Assembly: GCF_006716425.1 (NCBI RefSeq)
Contig: NZ_VFOZ01000001.1
Span: forward strand, 1,736,001-1,800,000
Length of the DNA: 64,000 nt
Direction of reading: 5' to 3'
Source: Actinoallomurus bryophytorum
GTDB lineage: Bacteria; Actinomycetota; Actinomycetes; Streptosporangiales; Streptosporangiaceae
The position numbers and the translations under genes were made by a program. Below are positions 1 through 8,422 of this stretch, one piece after another (position 1 is the first letter of the stretch; every line of letters starts with the position of its first letter). The notes beneath the pieces are model-generated. The model had not been told where the DNA came from. It saw only the letters and a program-made list of their open reading frames with translations, and did not search any database.

Positions 1-1451
1 AGGCCGGTCGAGCGCAGTGCGTCCACCGACGCGGCCCACGCGATGACGACGGCGTTCACGGCGGCGAGGACCAGCAGCGCCAGCATCAGGACGAACACCA
101 CCTGGCCGACCTGCTCGGTCACCGGGTTCCGCGCGCCCGGTACGAAGTCCAGGCCGGCGGTCCGCGCGTCCTTGCGGGCGAGGTCGCCGTGCATCGCGAT
201 CGCCGCGACGACCATCGCGACCGTGATGGCGAGGCTCGTCATGGCGAGTATCGACCGGCGCGGGCGGCGGGACGCGAGCCGCAGGCCCAGCAGGAGGGGC
301 ACCGGCAGCCGGGCGGACAGCGCGATCAGCCAGGGCGAACGGCGAGGTGCCCTGGCCCGGTCGGTCAGCGCGCGTACCGTGCTCGTACGGGCGCCGCGAA
401 TCGCCGGGAGCAGGGTCGCGGCGCAGACCACGGCGACGGCGGCGGCCGTGACGATGACCGCGGTGGCGGGTGTCACCGCCGGCCGGGCGCCGACGCTCAG
501 CAGCCCGCTGCTCGGCCGTATGAGCAACGGCGCGGTCGCCCAGCCCGCGACCAGGCCGACCGCGGTGGCGGCGAGCGCGAGCAGGAGGTGTTCGGCGAGG
601 AGCACCGCGGCGACGAACCTCGGTGTCGCTCCGACCGCCTTCAGCAGGCCCACACGCCGGGTCTGGTCGGCCAGGCGGCCCCCGACGAGGACGGCGACGC
701 AGGCCACGGCGAGCAGCGCGAGCGCCCACGTGCCGGTGAGCAGGGCCCCGTTGACGAGGTGCAGCTCGGCGGTGGCGTACGCGCCCATGTCCTGCCAGGA
801 GCGGACGCCGGGGTGCGCGGCGGCGAAGGCCGGAGCCGACGCGGGATCGGCCAGCCGCAGCAGCATCACCTGCGAGGTCGGGGGGCCCAGTCGCCGCAGG
901 TCCGTCCTGGTGACCCAGAGGAGACCGGGCGTGGCGGACGGGTACGGCACTCTGGCCGCGGTGACCGCGATCCCGGCGACGCGGAGGCGGTGGCCCGCCA
1001 TCGTGATCTCGTCCCCCGGCCGCACCTCCAGTGCGCTCGCGAAGGCGCGTTCGACCACGGCACCCCCGTGGCGTACCCAGGTTCCGTCGGTCACCACGGG
1101 CCGGTCGACCGTGCCCGGGTCGGCGTCACGTCCCTGCACGACGGCCGCGACGCGAACGTCACGTACGCGCAGGTCGTCGACTGACAGGGCGGGGTAGGGC
1201 CCGGCGCTGCCGGTCACGCCGGGTGCGTGCGCCAGCGCGGTCAGGGAGTGGGCCGATGCCGCGACCGCGTCCGGGCCGGCCGTCGCGGCGCGGGTGCGGT
1301 CCCAGGGCCGCTCGGTCGCCCCGCGTACGGTCAGTCCCAGAGTGAGAGTGGTCGTCGTCGCGGCGATGGCGACGAGCAGGAGCAGCGCCTCGGTACGGCG
1401 GCGGCGCAGGTCACGCAGGGCCAGCCGGATCACCAGGCTCAGCGCGCCCAT
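1..1451 (-). CDS. FtsX-family ABC transporter permease (partial, runs off the left edge)
   Basis: Membrane subunit of a MacB/FtsX-type ABC exporter. Translation from the ATG at 1451 gives a short cytoplasmic Arg-rich segment, a first membrane span (about residues 18-38), a long extracytoplasmic domain, then a span followed by the typical FtsX coupling segment (VGLLKAVGATPRFVAAVLLA) and further spans. The ATG follows directly on the TGA of the ATPase gene, so the two are translationally coupled. The frame stays open to base 1, so the C-terminus is missing. Likely controlled by the PadR gene at the head of the operon. Substrate unknown; drug, peptide or lipid export is typical of the family. 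Confidence 0.88.
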   Translation of the reverse strand, partial: MGALSLVIRLALRDLRRRRTEALLLLVAIAATTTTLTLGLTVRGATERPWDRTRAATAGPDAVAASAHSLTALAHAPGVTGSAGPYPALSVDDLRVRDVRVAAVVQGRDADPGTVDRPVVTDGTWVRHGGAVVERAFASALEVRPGDEITMAGHRLRVAGIAVTAARVPYPSATPGLLWVTRTDLRRLGPPTSQVMLLRLADPASAPAFAAAHPGVRSWQDMGAYATAELHLVNGALLTGTWALALLAVACVAVLVGGRLADQTRRVGLLKAVGATPRFVAAVLLAEHLLLALAATAVGLVAGWATAPLLIRPSSGLLSVGARPAVTPATAVIVTAAAVAVVCAATLLPAIRGARTSTVRALTDRARAPRRSPWLIALSARLPVPLLLGLRLASRRPRRSILAMTSLAITVAMVVAAIAMHGDLARKDARTAGLDFVPGARNPVTEQVGQVVFVLMLALLVLAAVNAVVIAWAASVDALRSTG

Positions 1452-2171
1452 TCAGCCCTCCATCCCGGCCAGGGCACTGAGCCCGCCGCCGGTGAGACGT
1501 GTCTGGCCGACGAGCATGCCGTCGCGCATCGTGATCACGCGGTCGGCCGTGGCGGCGACACGAGAGTCGTGGCTGACGATCACCAGCGTGTGCCCTTCGG
1601 CCCGCAACGCGGCGAAGAGCCGCAGCACCGACGTGGTGGCCTCGCTGTCGAGGTTGCCGGTCGGTTCGTCGGCGAGCAGGACGAGCGGCCTGCCGATGAG
1701 CGCGCGGGCCACCGCCACCCGCTGGCGCTGTCCGCCGGACATCGCGGCCGGCAGGTGACCGGCGCGGTCGGCCAGTCCCACCCGTTCCAGCAGCACCTGG
1801 GCACGCCGCCGGGCCGTACGCGGGGACACCCCGGCCAGCAGCGCGGGCAGTTCGACGTTCTCGAGCGCGGTGAGCTCGTCGACGAGCTGGAAAGCCTGGA
1901 AGACGTAGCCGACGGCGTCACGCCGCAGCCGGGCCAGCTCGGTCTCCGACATCCGGCCGAGCCGACGGCCGGCCAGGTGCACCTCACCACCGCTGGGCCG
2001 TTCGAGGCCGCCGAGCAGGTACAGCAGTGTCGACTTGCCGCAGCCGCTCGGCCCGACGACGGCCACGGTCTCGCCCGGCTCCACCTCGAGGTCCGCCTGG
2101 TCGACCGCGCGGACCATCGCCGGGCCCCGGCCGTACTCCTTGCGCAGCCCCACGGCTCGCAGCACTGTCAT
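1452..2171 (-). CDS. ABC transporter ATP-binding protein (MacB/LolD type)
   Basis: ATPase partner of the FtsX permease, 239 aa. It shows Walker A GPSGCGKST, the signature MSGGQRQRVAVARAL, Walker B LVLLADEPTG and the switch His in VIVSHD. The frame could begin at 2201, but the ATG at 2171 is preferred: it lies one base after the PadR TGA and gives the usual N-terminus (MTVLRAVGLRKEYG). The order padR-ATPase-permease with near-zero spacing indicates one operon. The LolD/MacB group energises mechanotransmission exporters; the specific cargo cannot be read here. Confidence 0.93.
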   Translation of the reverse strand: MTVLRAVGLRKEYGRGPAMVRAVDQADLEVEPGETVAVVGPSGCGKSTLLYLLGGLERPSGGEVHLAGRRLGRMSETELARLRRDAVGYVFQAFQLVDELTALENVELPALLAGVSPRTARRRAQVLLERVGLADRAGHLPAAMSGGQRQRVAVARALIGRPLVLLADEPTGNLDSEATTSVLRLFAALRAEGHTLVIVSHDSRVAATADRVITMRDGMLVGQTRLTGGGLSALAGMEG

Positions 2172-2172
2172 G

Positions 2173-2679
2173 TCATCCCTTTCGGTCCCAATGGCGGGCA
2201 CAGGCGTCCAGCCAGCGCAGATCGGCCTCGAGCCGCAGCACGACGCCTTCGAGAAGCAGGGCCGCCGCCGAGCCGTCCGGCTCCGTCAGCGCGGCGCGCT
2301 GCGTGTCGGCCAGCCGGCGCAGCAGCTCCCGGCGCTGCGCGTCGACGATCTCGACCGGGTCGGCCAGCCGTGCGGCCGCCGCCGCGACCAGCTTGAGATG
2401 GAAGTCGGTCGGCCGCGCCCAGCTCACGTCGGCCAGCCACGCCTGGACGCGCTGCTGCCCGGTGGCCGTCAGCGCGTACACCTTCCGATCCGGCCGGTCG
2501 ACCTGGCCGACGAATTCGGCGGTTACCAATTCCGCCTTTTCCAGCCGGGTCAGGGTCACGTACACCTGACCCGCGTTGAGCGCGTCCTGGAACGGCCCCA
2601 GCGCCTCCTGGAGCCGCGCCCGCAGCTCGTAGCCGTGGGACGGCTCCTTCGCCAGCAGCGCGAGTACGACGTCTTGCAC
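2173..2679 (-). CDS. PadR family transcriptional regulator
   Basis: 168-aa winged-helix regulator. The N-terminus (MQDVVLALLAKEPSHGYEL) is the PadR signature, and the C-terminal half is the helical dimerisation domain of the PadR/AcrR subgroup. It is the first gene of the padR-ABC-FtsX operon and probably represses it, releasing it when a ligand, often a toxic compound, binds. A palindrome directly upstream (2694-2715) is the likely operator. Confidence 0.93.
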   Translation of the reverse strand: MQDVVLALLAKEPSHGYELRARLQEALGPFQDALNAGQVYVTLTRLEKAELVTAEFVGQVDRPDRKVYALTATGQQRVQAWLADVSWARPTDFHLKLVAAAAARLADPVEIVDAQRRELLRRLADTQRAALTEPDGSAAALLLEGVVLRLEADLRWLDACARHWDRKG

Positions 2680-2693
2680 CAGCCCACCTCTAA

Positions 2694-2715
2694 CCGTTAG
2701 CCATATAGATAACGG
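2694..2715. promoter_or_regulatory. Candidate PadR operator
   Basis: A perfect inverted repeat CCGTTA-N10-TAACGG lies 15 nt upstream of the padR start, in an AT-rich pocket (GCCATATAGA between the arms) unusual for this genome. TAGCCAT also occurs twice as a direct repeat. Position and symmetry fit autoregulation of padR and possibly control of the divergent phosphotransferase gene. Function is inferred from position only. Confidence 0.5.
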
Positions 2716-2811
2716 CTAGCCATGAGTCCCGTCAAACCGGTAAATGAGTGGACGGCCGCCGCCGCGGTCGCTTGGAATGAGGCGTCCCCGAAGAGCCGGA
2801 GGAGATTCTCC

Positions 2812-3735
2812 ATGCCCCACCTGCGCCCCGGCGAGGTCGCCATCGACGCCGGCCTCGTACGACGGCTGGTCGCGGCGCAGTTCCCGCAGTGGGCCGGGCT
2901 TCCCGTCGAACCGGTCGGCCTGTCCGGCCTGGACAACGCGACGTACCGGCTGGGCGAGGAGATGTCCGTGCGGCTACCGCGCCTGCCGCGCTGGCTCGGC
3001 CAGGTGGAGCGTGAGCAGCGCTGGCTGCCCTGGCTCGCCCCGCGGCTGCCGCTGCCCGTGCCCGTCCCGCTCGCACGGGGCGTCCCCGGTGAGGGCTACC
3101 CCTTCGACTGGTCGGTCTACCGGTGGCTCGACGGCGAGAACGCCGACCTCGACGGCATCGCCGACCCGCGCCGCGCGGCGGCCGGGCTCGCGGAGTTCTT
3201 CGGCGCCCTGCAGAGCCTCGACCCCGCCGGCGGCCCGCCCCCGGAGGCGAGCAACGGGTTCCGCGGCGTGCCCGTGGACGACGAGCGCGACTCCGCGGTC
3301 GTGGCGACCCGCATGCGCGCCAGGATCGGGGCGCTGGAGGGCCTGGTCGACACCGGCGCCGTGACGGCCGTGTGGGAGGCCGCCCTCGCGGCACCGGCAT
3401 GGGACGGGCCACCCGTCTGGATCCACGGAGACCCGGCCCCCGCGAACATGCTGATGCGCGACGGCCGGCTGAGCGCCGTCATCGACTTCGGGACCATGGC
3501 CGTGGGCGATCCCGCCTGCGACCTGATCGTCGCGTGGGCGTTCCTGACCGCGGAGACCCGCGACGTCTTCCGCGCCGCACTGCCCGTGGACGACGCGACC
3601 TGGGCCCGTGGCCGCGCCTGGGGTCTGACCGCGTGCCTGCCCACCGCGGCCGATCTGTCCGGCGGCGACCCCGAACGCGCGGCCCGCGTCCGGAGCCGGC
3701 TCGACGACCTCGTCGCCGACCACCAGACCGGCTAG
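2812..3735 (+). CDS. Aminoglycoside phosphotransferase (APH) family protein
   Basis: 307-aa kinase-fold phosphotransferase. The catalytic loop (HGDPAPANML) and the following IDFGTMAVGDPACDL carry the conserved Asp and Asn residues and the DFG-like metal-binding Asp of the APH family. The N-terminal lobe (SGLDNATYRLG, then VRLPR) matches the nucleotide-binding region. The frame opens at 2722, but the ATG at 2812 follows a good Shine-Dalgarno (GGAGGAG) and gives the usual length. Such enzymes include antibiotic, macrolide and metabolite kinases; the substrate cannot be assigned. It is divergent from padR, so co-regulation is possible. Confidence 0.88.
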   Translation: MPHLRPGEVAIDAGLVRRLVAAQFPQWAGLPVEPVGLSGLDNATYRLGEEMSVRLPRLPRWLGQVEREQRWLPWLAPRLPLPVPVPLARGVPGEGYPFDWSVYRWLDGENADLDGIADPRRAAAGLAEFFGALQSLDPAGGPPPEASNGFRGVPVDDERDSAVVATRMRARIGALEGLVDTGAVTAVWEAALAAPAWDGPPVWIHGDPAPANMLMRDGRLSAVIDFGTMAVGDPACDLIVAWAFLTAETRDVFRAALPVDDATWARGRAWGLTACLPTAADLSGGDPERAARVRSRLDDLVADHQTG

Positions 3736-3741
3736 CCGAGC

Positions 3742-3798
3742 GCCTGTCTCGAAGTCCCCGAGCGCCGCGCGGCAGGACAGGCGGGACTCGGATGAGGC
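3742..3798. repeat. Dispersed palindromic element, copy 1 (between convergent genes)
   Basis: Left arm GCCTGTCTCGAAGTCCCC at 3742-3759; a degenerate right arm GGGACTCGGATGAGGC at 3783-3798; about 24 nt between them. The left arm recurs at 38423 and, with one change, at 46101. The element sits exactly between two convergent genes (stop codons at 3735 and 3800), so it may act as a bidirectional terminator as well as being a repeat family member. Confidence 0.65.
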
Positions 3799-3799
3799 C

Positions 3800-4318
3800 C
3801 TAGAAGGTCCAGCGGGTCGCGCCGTAGGGCTCGTCGGTGGCGACGCCGAACGCCGTCTGGAACGTGAACCGGTACAGGTGCCACGGCGGCGGCCCCGCGC
3901 TCGGCGCGCTGAACGGTGCCGTGAACGCGTCGCCGTCCACCTCGGCCGGCCACCCGCCGTCGCGGTACACGGCGGCCGCCCGCTCCAGTGTCTCGGTGTC
4001 GGTGATCCTCTTGGCCTCTCCTTCGAGGACCAGGTCCAGCCCCTTCAGCCGTACGGAGATCGTGCAGGCCGGGTTGGCCAGCAGGTTGCGGGTCTTGCGG
4101 GTCTCCGGACCGCTGTTGAAGTACACGTCGCCGTCCATCCAGATGGCACCGACCCCGGCGGCGTGGGGACGGCCGTCCGGGCGGGCGGTGCCGAGGAAGA
4201 CCGGCGTGCCGGGGTGCGGCAGGCTCGCCGCGAGAAGCTCCCTGGGCCGGCTCCACGGCAGGGCGGAGAAGCCGTAACGATCGAGGTTGGTCACCTTGCG
4301 GGGTTCACGTTCGGTCAT
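3800..4318 (-). CDS. Pyridoxamine 5'-phosphate oxidase family protein (split-barrel flavin-binding)
   Basis: 172-aa protein of the PNPOx-like split beta-barrel fold. The core segment VFLGTARPDGRPHAAGVGAI, followed by VYFNSGPETRKTRNLLANP, is the FMN or F420-binding pattern of small actinobacterial oxidoreductases in this superfamily. It is distinct from the true PdxH encoded at 44095-44748. The frame is open from 4522, but the ATG at 4318 with upstream GGAGG is the sensible start. Likely a flavin-dependent reductase or heme-utilisation-type protein; substrate unknown. Confidence 0.85.
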   Translation of the reverse strand: MTEREPRKVTNLDRYGFSALPWSRPRELLAASLPHPGTPVFLGTARPDGRPHAAGVGAIWMDGDVYFNSGPETRKTRNLLANPACTISVRLKGLDLVLEGEAKRITDTETLERAAAVYRDGGWPAEVDGDAFTAPFSAPSAGPPPWHLYRFTFQTAFGVATDEPYGATRWTF

Positions 4319-4760
4319 CTGTCCAACCTCCGGATGTGCGCGGGACCGGGCCCGCGCTCGGCGGGGGCCCGGCTCCGATGGCGGCCACACCTTCAGTGGC
4401 CAGACAAGATCATGCACCGGAAGCCACCGGGTTCGCCGCGAAAGACCGCTACGAGGGGACGCCGATCGCGTACGGGTGGGCGTCCGCCGCCTGCCGGAGC
4501 CGGACGACTCCCCCCAGAGCACTGGACGTCATGGTCCATGGAATGGGCATCCATCCGTACGTCGGAGACCAGATCAAGGCCACGACCGGTCCAGACCGGC
4601 GACCCTACCCGGCAGTTGACAGCTTCGGCGGGACAGCGGCAAGGTATGGACCATATCGTCCAGAAAAGTGATCACTGCACACGGCATCCGCGCCTCGATC
4701 GCTCAGCCGCGAGCCGCCCACTCCGCCGTGAACCGTGCCTGTCACGAAAGGCCCCCCGCC
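4319..4760. other. Gene-free stretch upstream of the DUF4331 gene
   Basis: No convincing coding region in 442 bp. It is the likely promoter region for the genes on both sides. TTGACA occurs at 4616-4621, and an 11-bp palindrome TATGGACCATA at 4645-4655 is a possible operator; a related ATGGTCCAT lies near 4531. A 111-codon frame at 4336-4671 lacks a ribosome binding site and protein-like composition. Confidence 0.4.
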
Positions 4761-5780
4761 ATGTCCCACCATTTCGACACGACCACGGCGAGAAACGATC
4801 CCCGGCTCAACCTGACGGACCTCTACCTCTTCAGCCCGGCCCCCGGCGTCACGACGATGGCGCTGACGGTGAACCCGGGCGCCGGCCAGACCAGGCCGGC
4901 GAGCCTGCACGAGGAGGGCCTCTACGCATTCCGGTTCGACCTCGACGGCGACACCAGGGAGGACGTCGCCTTCAAGGTGGGGTTCGGCGAAGTCACCCCC
5001 TCCGGCGACGGGCAGGGCGGCGTACAGCGATTCGAGGTTCGCCGAACGGTCGACCAGCACAGTGAGCCCATCCTCTCCGGCGAGACCGGCCGGGTGTCCG
5101 CCTCCGAGGACGGGGTGAAGGCCTTCGTCGGCCTCGCGCCGGACCTGTTCGCGGGCAACCGCGACGGTCTGCGCGCTTTCCGCGCGGCCTACGGCGAGGG
5201 CAGGTTCTTCCCGGGGGCATTCGAGAACCGGGAGAACTGGTTCGGTGGCAGGAACGTGACGGCCATCGTCCTCGAGGTGCCGAATGCCCTGGTGGGCGAG
5301 GGCACCGTCCACGGCTGGGCCACAGTGTCGCTGCGCGGTCACGCGCCCGAGACGCAGGTGTCGCGGTGGGGCCTGCCGCTCATCACGAACCTGTTCATCA
5401 CCGACCCTGACGCGCAGGAGGACTACAACCACTCGCTCCCTTCCGAGGACGCCGGGCGGTTCGCCGCGCACATCCGGCGAAAGGCAGAGGACATGACCCG
5501 GCTCGCGGGATCGTCCGCCGATCCGGCCGGATACGCCGAGCGCCTGGCCGCCAGGCTCTGCCCCACCGTCCTGCCGTACGAGGTCGGCACGGTCGGTTCC
5601 TTCGACCACGCGGGATTCAACGGCCGCGGGCTGACCGACGACGTCATGGACGTGATGCTCACTCTCATGACCAACACCGCGCTGAACGACGGCGCGGTCC
5701 CGGACGCGTCACGGATCCGGCCCGGCTTCCCGTACTTCGGGGACCCCTATCCGGCCCCGGCGGCCGATGACCGTTCCTGA
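4761..5780 (+). CDS. DUF4331 domain-containing protein
   Basis: 339-aa protein of the DUF4331 family, recognised from its start (MSHHFDTTTARNDPRLNLTD), the LYLFSP segment and the closing block around VMDVMLTLMTNTALNDGAVPD. The frame opens at 4668, but the family always starts at the MSHHFD motif, so the ATG at 4761 is chosen. No signal peptide is visible. No enzymatic function is established for the family. It lies just upstream of the DUF1622 gene (18 nt gap), so co-transcription is likely. Confidence 0.9.
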   Translation: MSHHFDTTTARNDPRLNLTDLYLFSPAPGVTTMALTVNPGAGQTRPASLHEEGLYAFRFDLDGDTREDVAFKVGFGEVTPSGDGQGGVQRFEVRRTVDQHSEPILSGETGRVSASEDGVKAFVGLAPDLFAGNRDGLRAFRAAYGEGRFFPGAFENRENWFGGRNVTAIVLEVPNALVGEGTVHGWATVSLRGHAPETQVSRWGLPLITNLFITDPDAQEDYNHSLPSEDAGRFAAHIRRKAEDMTRLAGSSADPAGYAERLAARLCPTVLPYEVGTVGSFDHAGFNGRGLTDDVMDVMLTLMTNTALNDGAVPDASRIRPGFPYFGDPYPAPAADDRS

Positions 5781-5798
5781 GCGGCGGGGCGAACGACG

Positions 5799-6179
5799 GT
5801 GAGCGTGGAGAACACCGTCTCCGACGGTGTCAGTGTCCTGGTCACGGTCGTCGAGGTGTGCGGAGCAGTGATCATCGCGGTCGGCGCCGTCTGGGCCTTC
5901 GGCACGATCCTCGTCATCGCGGCGCGCAGGCAGCGCGTTCGCGACTTCGTGCCGGTACGGCTGACCCTCGGCCGGTTCCTTGCGCTGGGCCTGGAGTTCC
6001 AGCTGGCCAGCGACGTGCTGCGGACCGCGATCGCCCCCAGCTTCCGTGAGATCGGCCAGCTGGCGGCGATCGCGGCCATCCGGACCACCCTCAACTACGT
6101 CCTGGCCCGTGAGATCGCGGAGGAACGCCGGCAGGTCGCCGAGCGGCCGGCCGTCCCGGACGCCGGATCACCCCCGTGA
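5799..6179 (+). CDS. DUF1622 family membrane protein
   Basis: 126-aa integral membrane protein. Two clear hydrophobic spans (about residues 10-40 and 50-75) flank a basic loop (ARRQRVRDF), then comes the family motif LGLEFQLASDVLRTAIAPS. The start is GTG. The stop codon overlaps the next gene's GTG (GTGA), indicating coupling. The role of DUF1622 proteins is unknown. Confidence 0.87.
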   Translation: MSVENTVSDGVSVLVTVVEVCGAVIIAVGAVWAFGTILVIAARRQRVRDFVPVRLTLGRFLALGLEFQLASDVLRTAIAPSFREIGQLAAIAAIRTTLNYVLAREIAEERRQVAERPAVPDAGSPP

Positions 6180-7096
6180 CCGTGCACGGACTGATCGACC
6201 TGGTGAGCACCCTGGTGGTCGCGCTCGCCGTACTCGCCGCGGCGGTGGTCCTGGTGATCGGCCGGGGCGCCACCCTTGCCCTGCCCGTGCTGCTCGACCT
6301 GCTCACCGCCGCCGGGCTCCTGCACCTGGCCGGCGACCCCGGCTACCGGCGGGCCGCCAGTGCCGCGGCCATCCTGGTCGTACGCCGGCTGCTCTCCTGG
6401 TCCTTGACACGCGGCAGGTCCACGGACCGTGCCTGACCGCCCGCCCGCGAGAAGGGCCGCGATCGCGATCCCGGTCAGCAGGGCGGCGCCGTGGATGTTC
6501 TCGGCGACGGTCATCGCCGCGCCGGTCAGGAGTGCGCCGGCGACGGCCCAGCGGGCGACCGGCACGCCACGGTCCGCGGCCACGTTCGCGAGCACGCTCG
6601 CCGCGACGCCGATGGTCACGAGCGGGTACCAGAGGTCCGCCGCCAGAGCACCGCACCAGATCAGCAGGACCACCGGCGCGTACGGCGGTAGCCGTACGTC
6701 GCCCCGCCAGAGCGCGACCGCCACGACACCGGCGAGCCCGCAGATCGCGATCGAGTTGCCGCCCCCGTACGGCTGCCACGCGTACCCCGTGAACTCCCCC
6801 GCCAGGGCGGTGCCGAAGTAACCCAGGAGCCAGCGCGGCCGGGAGGTGACCTGTTCGGCGACGGCGCCGGCGACGACCAGGAAGGCGAGGTTGGAGAGCG
6901 TGCCGGCCACGCCGCCGTCCTGCACGAACAGCGCCGTGCCCGTACGCCACCAGTCGCCGTGTAGTCCGGCGGGGGCACGCTCCAGGCGTGCGAGCATGCC
7001 GGGCACCAGGAATTGCAGGGCGTTCGACAGCCCTGTCACGGCGAACACCACGGCCGTCACCACGGGAAACCGCCGGAGACCGAATCGCATCGTCAT
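6095..7096 (-). CDS. Rhomboid-like intramembrane serine protease family protein with an over-long 3' tail
   Basis: Residues up to about 220 form six hydrophobic segments with a rhomboid-type nucleophile motif (GGGNSIAICG) and a later membrane His (ENIHGAALLTG), the Ser-His dyad pattern of rhomboid proteases. The ATG at 7096 is favoured over the GTG at 7102 because CAGGCT lies 7 nt upstream, as in the leaderless genes here. After about position 6440 the protein turns into hydrophilic, repeat-poor sequence antisense to the two real membrane genes at 5799-6436. The true end is therefore probably near 6350-6440, and either a frameshift or a fortuitous lack of stops extends the frame. Confidence 0.7.
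   Translation of the reverse strand: MTMRFGLRRFPVVTAVVFAVTGLSNALQFLVPGMLARLERAPAGLHGDWWRTGTALFVQDGGVAGTLSNLAFLVVAGAVAEQVTSRPRWLLGYFGTALAGEFTGYAWQPYGGGNSIAICGLAGVVAVALWRGDVRLPPYAPVVLLIWCGALAADLWYPLVTIGVAASVLANVAADRGVPVARWAVAGALLTGAAMTVAENIHGAALLTGIAIAALLAGGRSGTVRGPAACQGPGEQPAYDQDGRGTGGPPVAGVAGQVQEPGGGEQVEQHGQGKGGAPADHQDHRRGEYGERDHQGAHQVDQSVHGHGGDPASGTAGRSATCRRSSAISRART
6176..6436 (+). CDS. Small membrane protein coupled to the DUF1622 gene
   Basis: 86-aa hydrophobic protein with two or three membrane spans (about residues 8-28 and 33-50, and a weaker one at 60-75) and a basic C-terminus. It starts at a GTG overlapping the DUF1622 stop by 4 nt. Third codon positions are almost all G or C in this frame, which supports real coding although an open frame runs through it on the other strand. 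No family recognised. The tight coupling suggests a two-subunit membrane complex. Confidence 0.72.
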   Translation: MTVHGLIDLVSTLVVALAVLAAAVVLVIGRGATLALPVLLDLLTAAGLLHLAGDPGYRRAASAAAILVVRRLLSWSLTRGRSTDRA

Positions 7097-7169
7097 GGCC
7101 ACAAGCCTGCGGCCCGGCCGCGCGGAGGGGCAGAGTCATCGATCCACGGCCGGGCAGGACAAATGTCCC

Positions 7170-7367
7170 CTACGTTCTGGCGCGCGCGCTCATTCGCAGG
7201 AAGAGCAGGCCGGCCAGGATCGAGGCGGCCGCGCCGACCCTGGTGGCGGCCAGGTGTCCCGTGCTCAGGCCGGTGACACCGGCCCCGATCAGGGTCACCG
7301 CCATGACGAGCAGCGTGAGCCCGCGCGCCTCTTGAGCGTTGTTTCGCCATGACTCCCCAGCGCGCAC
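7170..7367 (-). CDS. Small two-span membrane protein
   Basis: 65-aa hypothetical protein, mostly two hydrophobic helices (about residues 17-35 and 42-60) ending in a basic tail (RMSARART). The frame starts at GTG; no strong ribosome binding site is visible, and an internal start is possible. It lies between the rhomboid-like gene and the decayed two-component genes. No family recognised; could be spurious. Confidence 0.45.
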   Translation of the reverse strand: MRAGESWRNNAQEARGLTLLVMAVTLIGAGVTGLSTGHLAATRVGAAASILAGLLFLRMSARART

Positions 7368-7488
7368 GCCGGGCGGAGCGGCCGACAGCGGCGAACGTCC
7401 GGCACCCCGGCACGACGAAAGACACGGTCGAAGTTCCGGAGTATCGCGGATCGGCCGCTCAGCGCGGTATGTCGGCTACGGTCCTGGC

Positions 7489-8400
7489 GTGACGGACAGC
7501 CGCCCCGGCCGTGTGGTGCGGCGCCTGCCGGCGATCACTGTGGCGGTCGCCGTCCTCGGCGCCGCGTTCGGCGCGGCCGTGCTCCCCCGCCCGTTCACCG
7601 CCCTGGCGCTCGCCCAGCGGCTGAACCAGGCCCGTCGCGACCGGCTCGCCGCACTCGCACGCGAACGCGCGGCGGTGACACATACCGCGCGCGCCGACGA
7701 ACGCCGCCGCCTCGCGGCCGGAATGCACGACACCCTGGGGCATGTGCTGACCCTGCCGGTCTGCACGCCAACGCCCTCACGGTGCGCACGAGCGACCCCG
7801 TCCCCGGGCGCGGCGGCCGAACAGATGAGCCGCCTGGGCAACGAGGGCCTCGCGGCGCTGCGCTCGCTGCTCGACCTGCTCAGCGAGCCCGGCGCGATCC
7901 CCGCCGGGCCCCCAGTCCCGGCCGAGGACCTGCGGCCGTCGCTGGAGTCGTGCTCACTGCTCGCTCACCCTCCTCACTCGCTGCACGGGCCACCTCGTGC
8001 CTCGGCGACCCACTCCGCTCGCTACGTCGGGTTCGCTCGACGCGGACGAGGCGCGGACCGCCGGTCAGGCCGTCGACCTCGTGTGGGAGGGCGAGGACAC
8101 CGGTGTCGCACCGGTCCTGGCCCGCACGGTCCACCGGACGGTGCAGGAGGGGCTGACGAACGCCCGCCGGCATGCTCCCGGCGGCACGGTGACGGTCGTC
8201 GTGACCGTCACCGCGGACACCGTCGGCGCGGTCGTCCGCAACGGGCCGGGCACGGCGCCGGGCCACGGGCCGGGGACGGGCCGGGGACGGGCCGCGGACT
8301 CGACGGCCTGCGGCGGCGGGTCGCGCTGCTCGGCGGCGCGTGTACGCACGCGCCCACGGCGGACGGCGGCTACGCTTTGCGGACCGAACTGCCACAGAGC
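7489..8400 (+). pseudogene. Decayed NarL-type sensor histidine kinase
   Basis: Reading begins at the GTG at 7489 and encodes a short membrane segment, then the phosphoacceptor region (ADERRRLAAGMHDTLGHVL) of the HisKA_3 family. Intact coding then needs several frame changes. One C seems lost near 7765 (after GTC), which hides the usual LHANALTV segment. One C seems gained in the CCCC run near 7802. About 85 nt of foreign, CTCGCT-rich sequence lies at roughly 7951-8034. An 11-bp tandem duplication (ACGGGCCGGGG at 8265-8275 and 8276-8286) shifts the ATPase domain. The N-box (VQEGLTNARRHAPG) and C-terminal ATPase remnants are recognisable in two different frames. The sensor domain is also very short. 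Confidence 0.75.
8265..8297 (+). repeat. 11-bp tandem repeat causing a frameshift
   Basis: ACGGGCCGGGG occurs at 8265-8275 and 8276-8286, followed by a one-mismatch third copy (ACGGGCCGCGG) at 8287-8297. Removing one unit restores the histidine-kinase frame exactly, so the repeat looks like the slippage product that broke the gene. Confidence 0.8.
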
Positions 8401-8422
8401 GTACGGACGACCGGGACGGGAC

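Noticed and set aside
4336-4671. 111-codon frame in the gap before the DUF4331 gene
   Set aside because: No ribosome binding site and no protein-like pattern.
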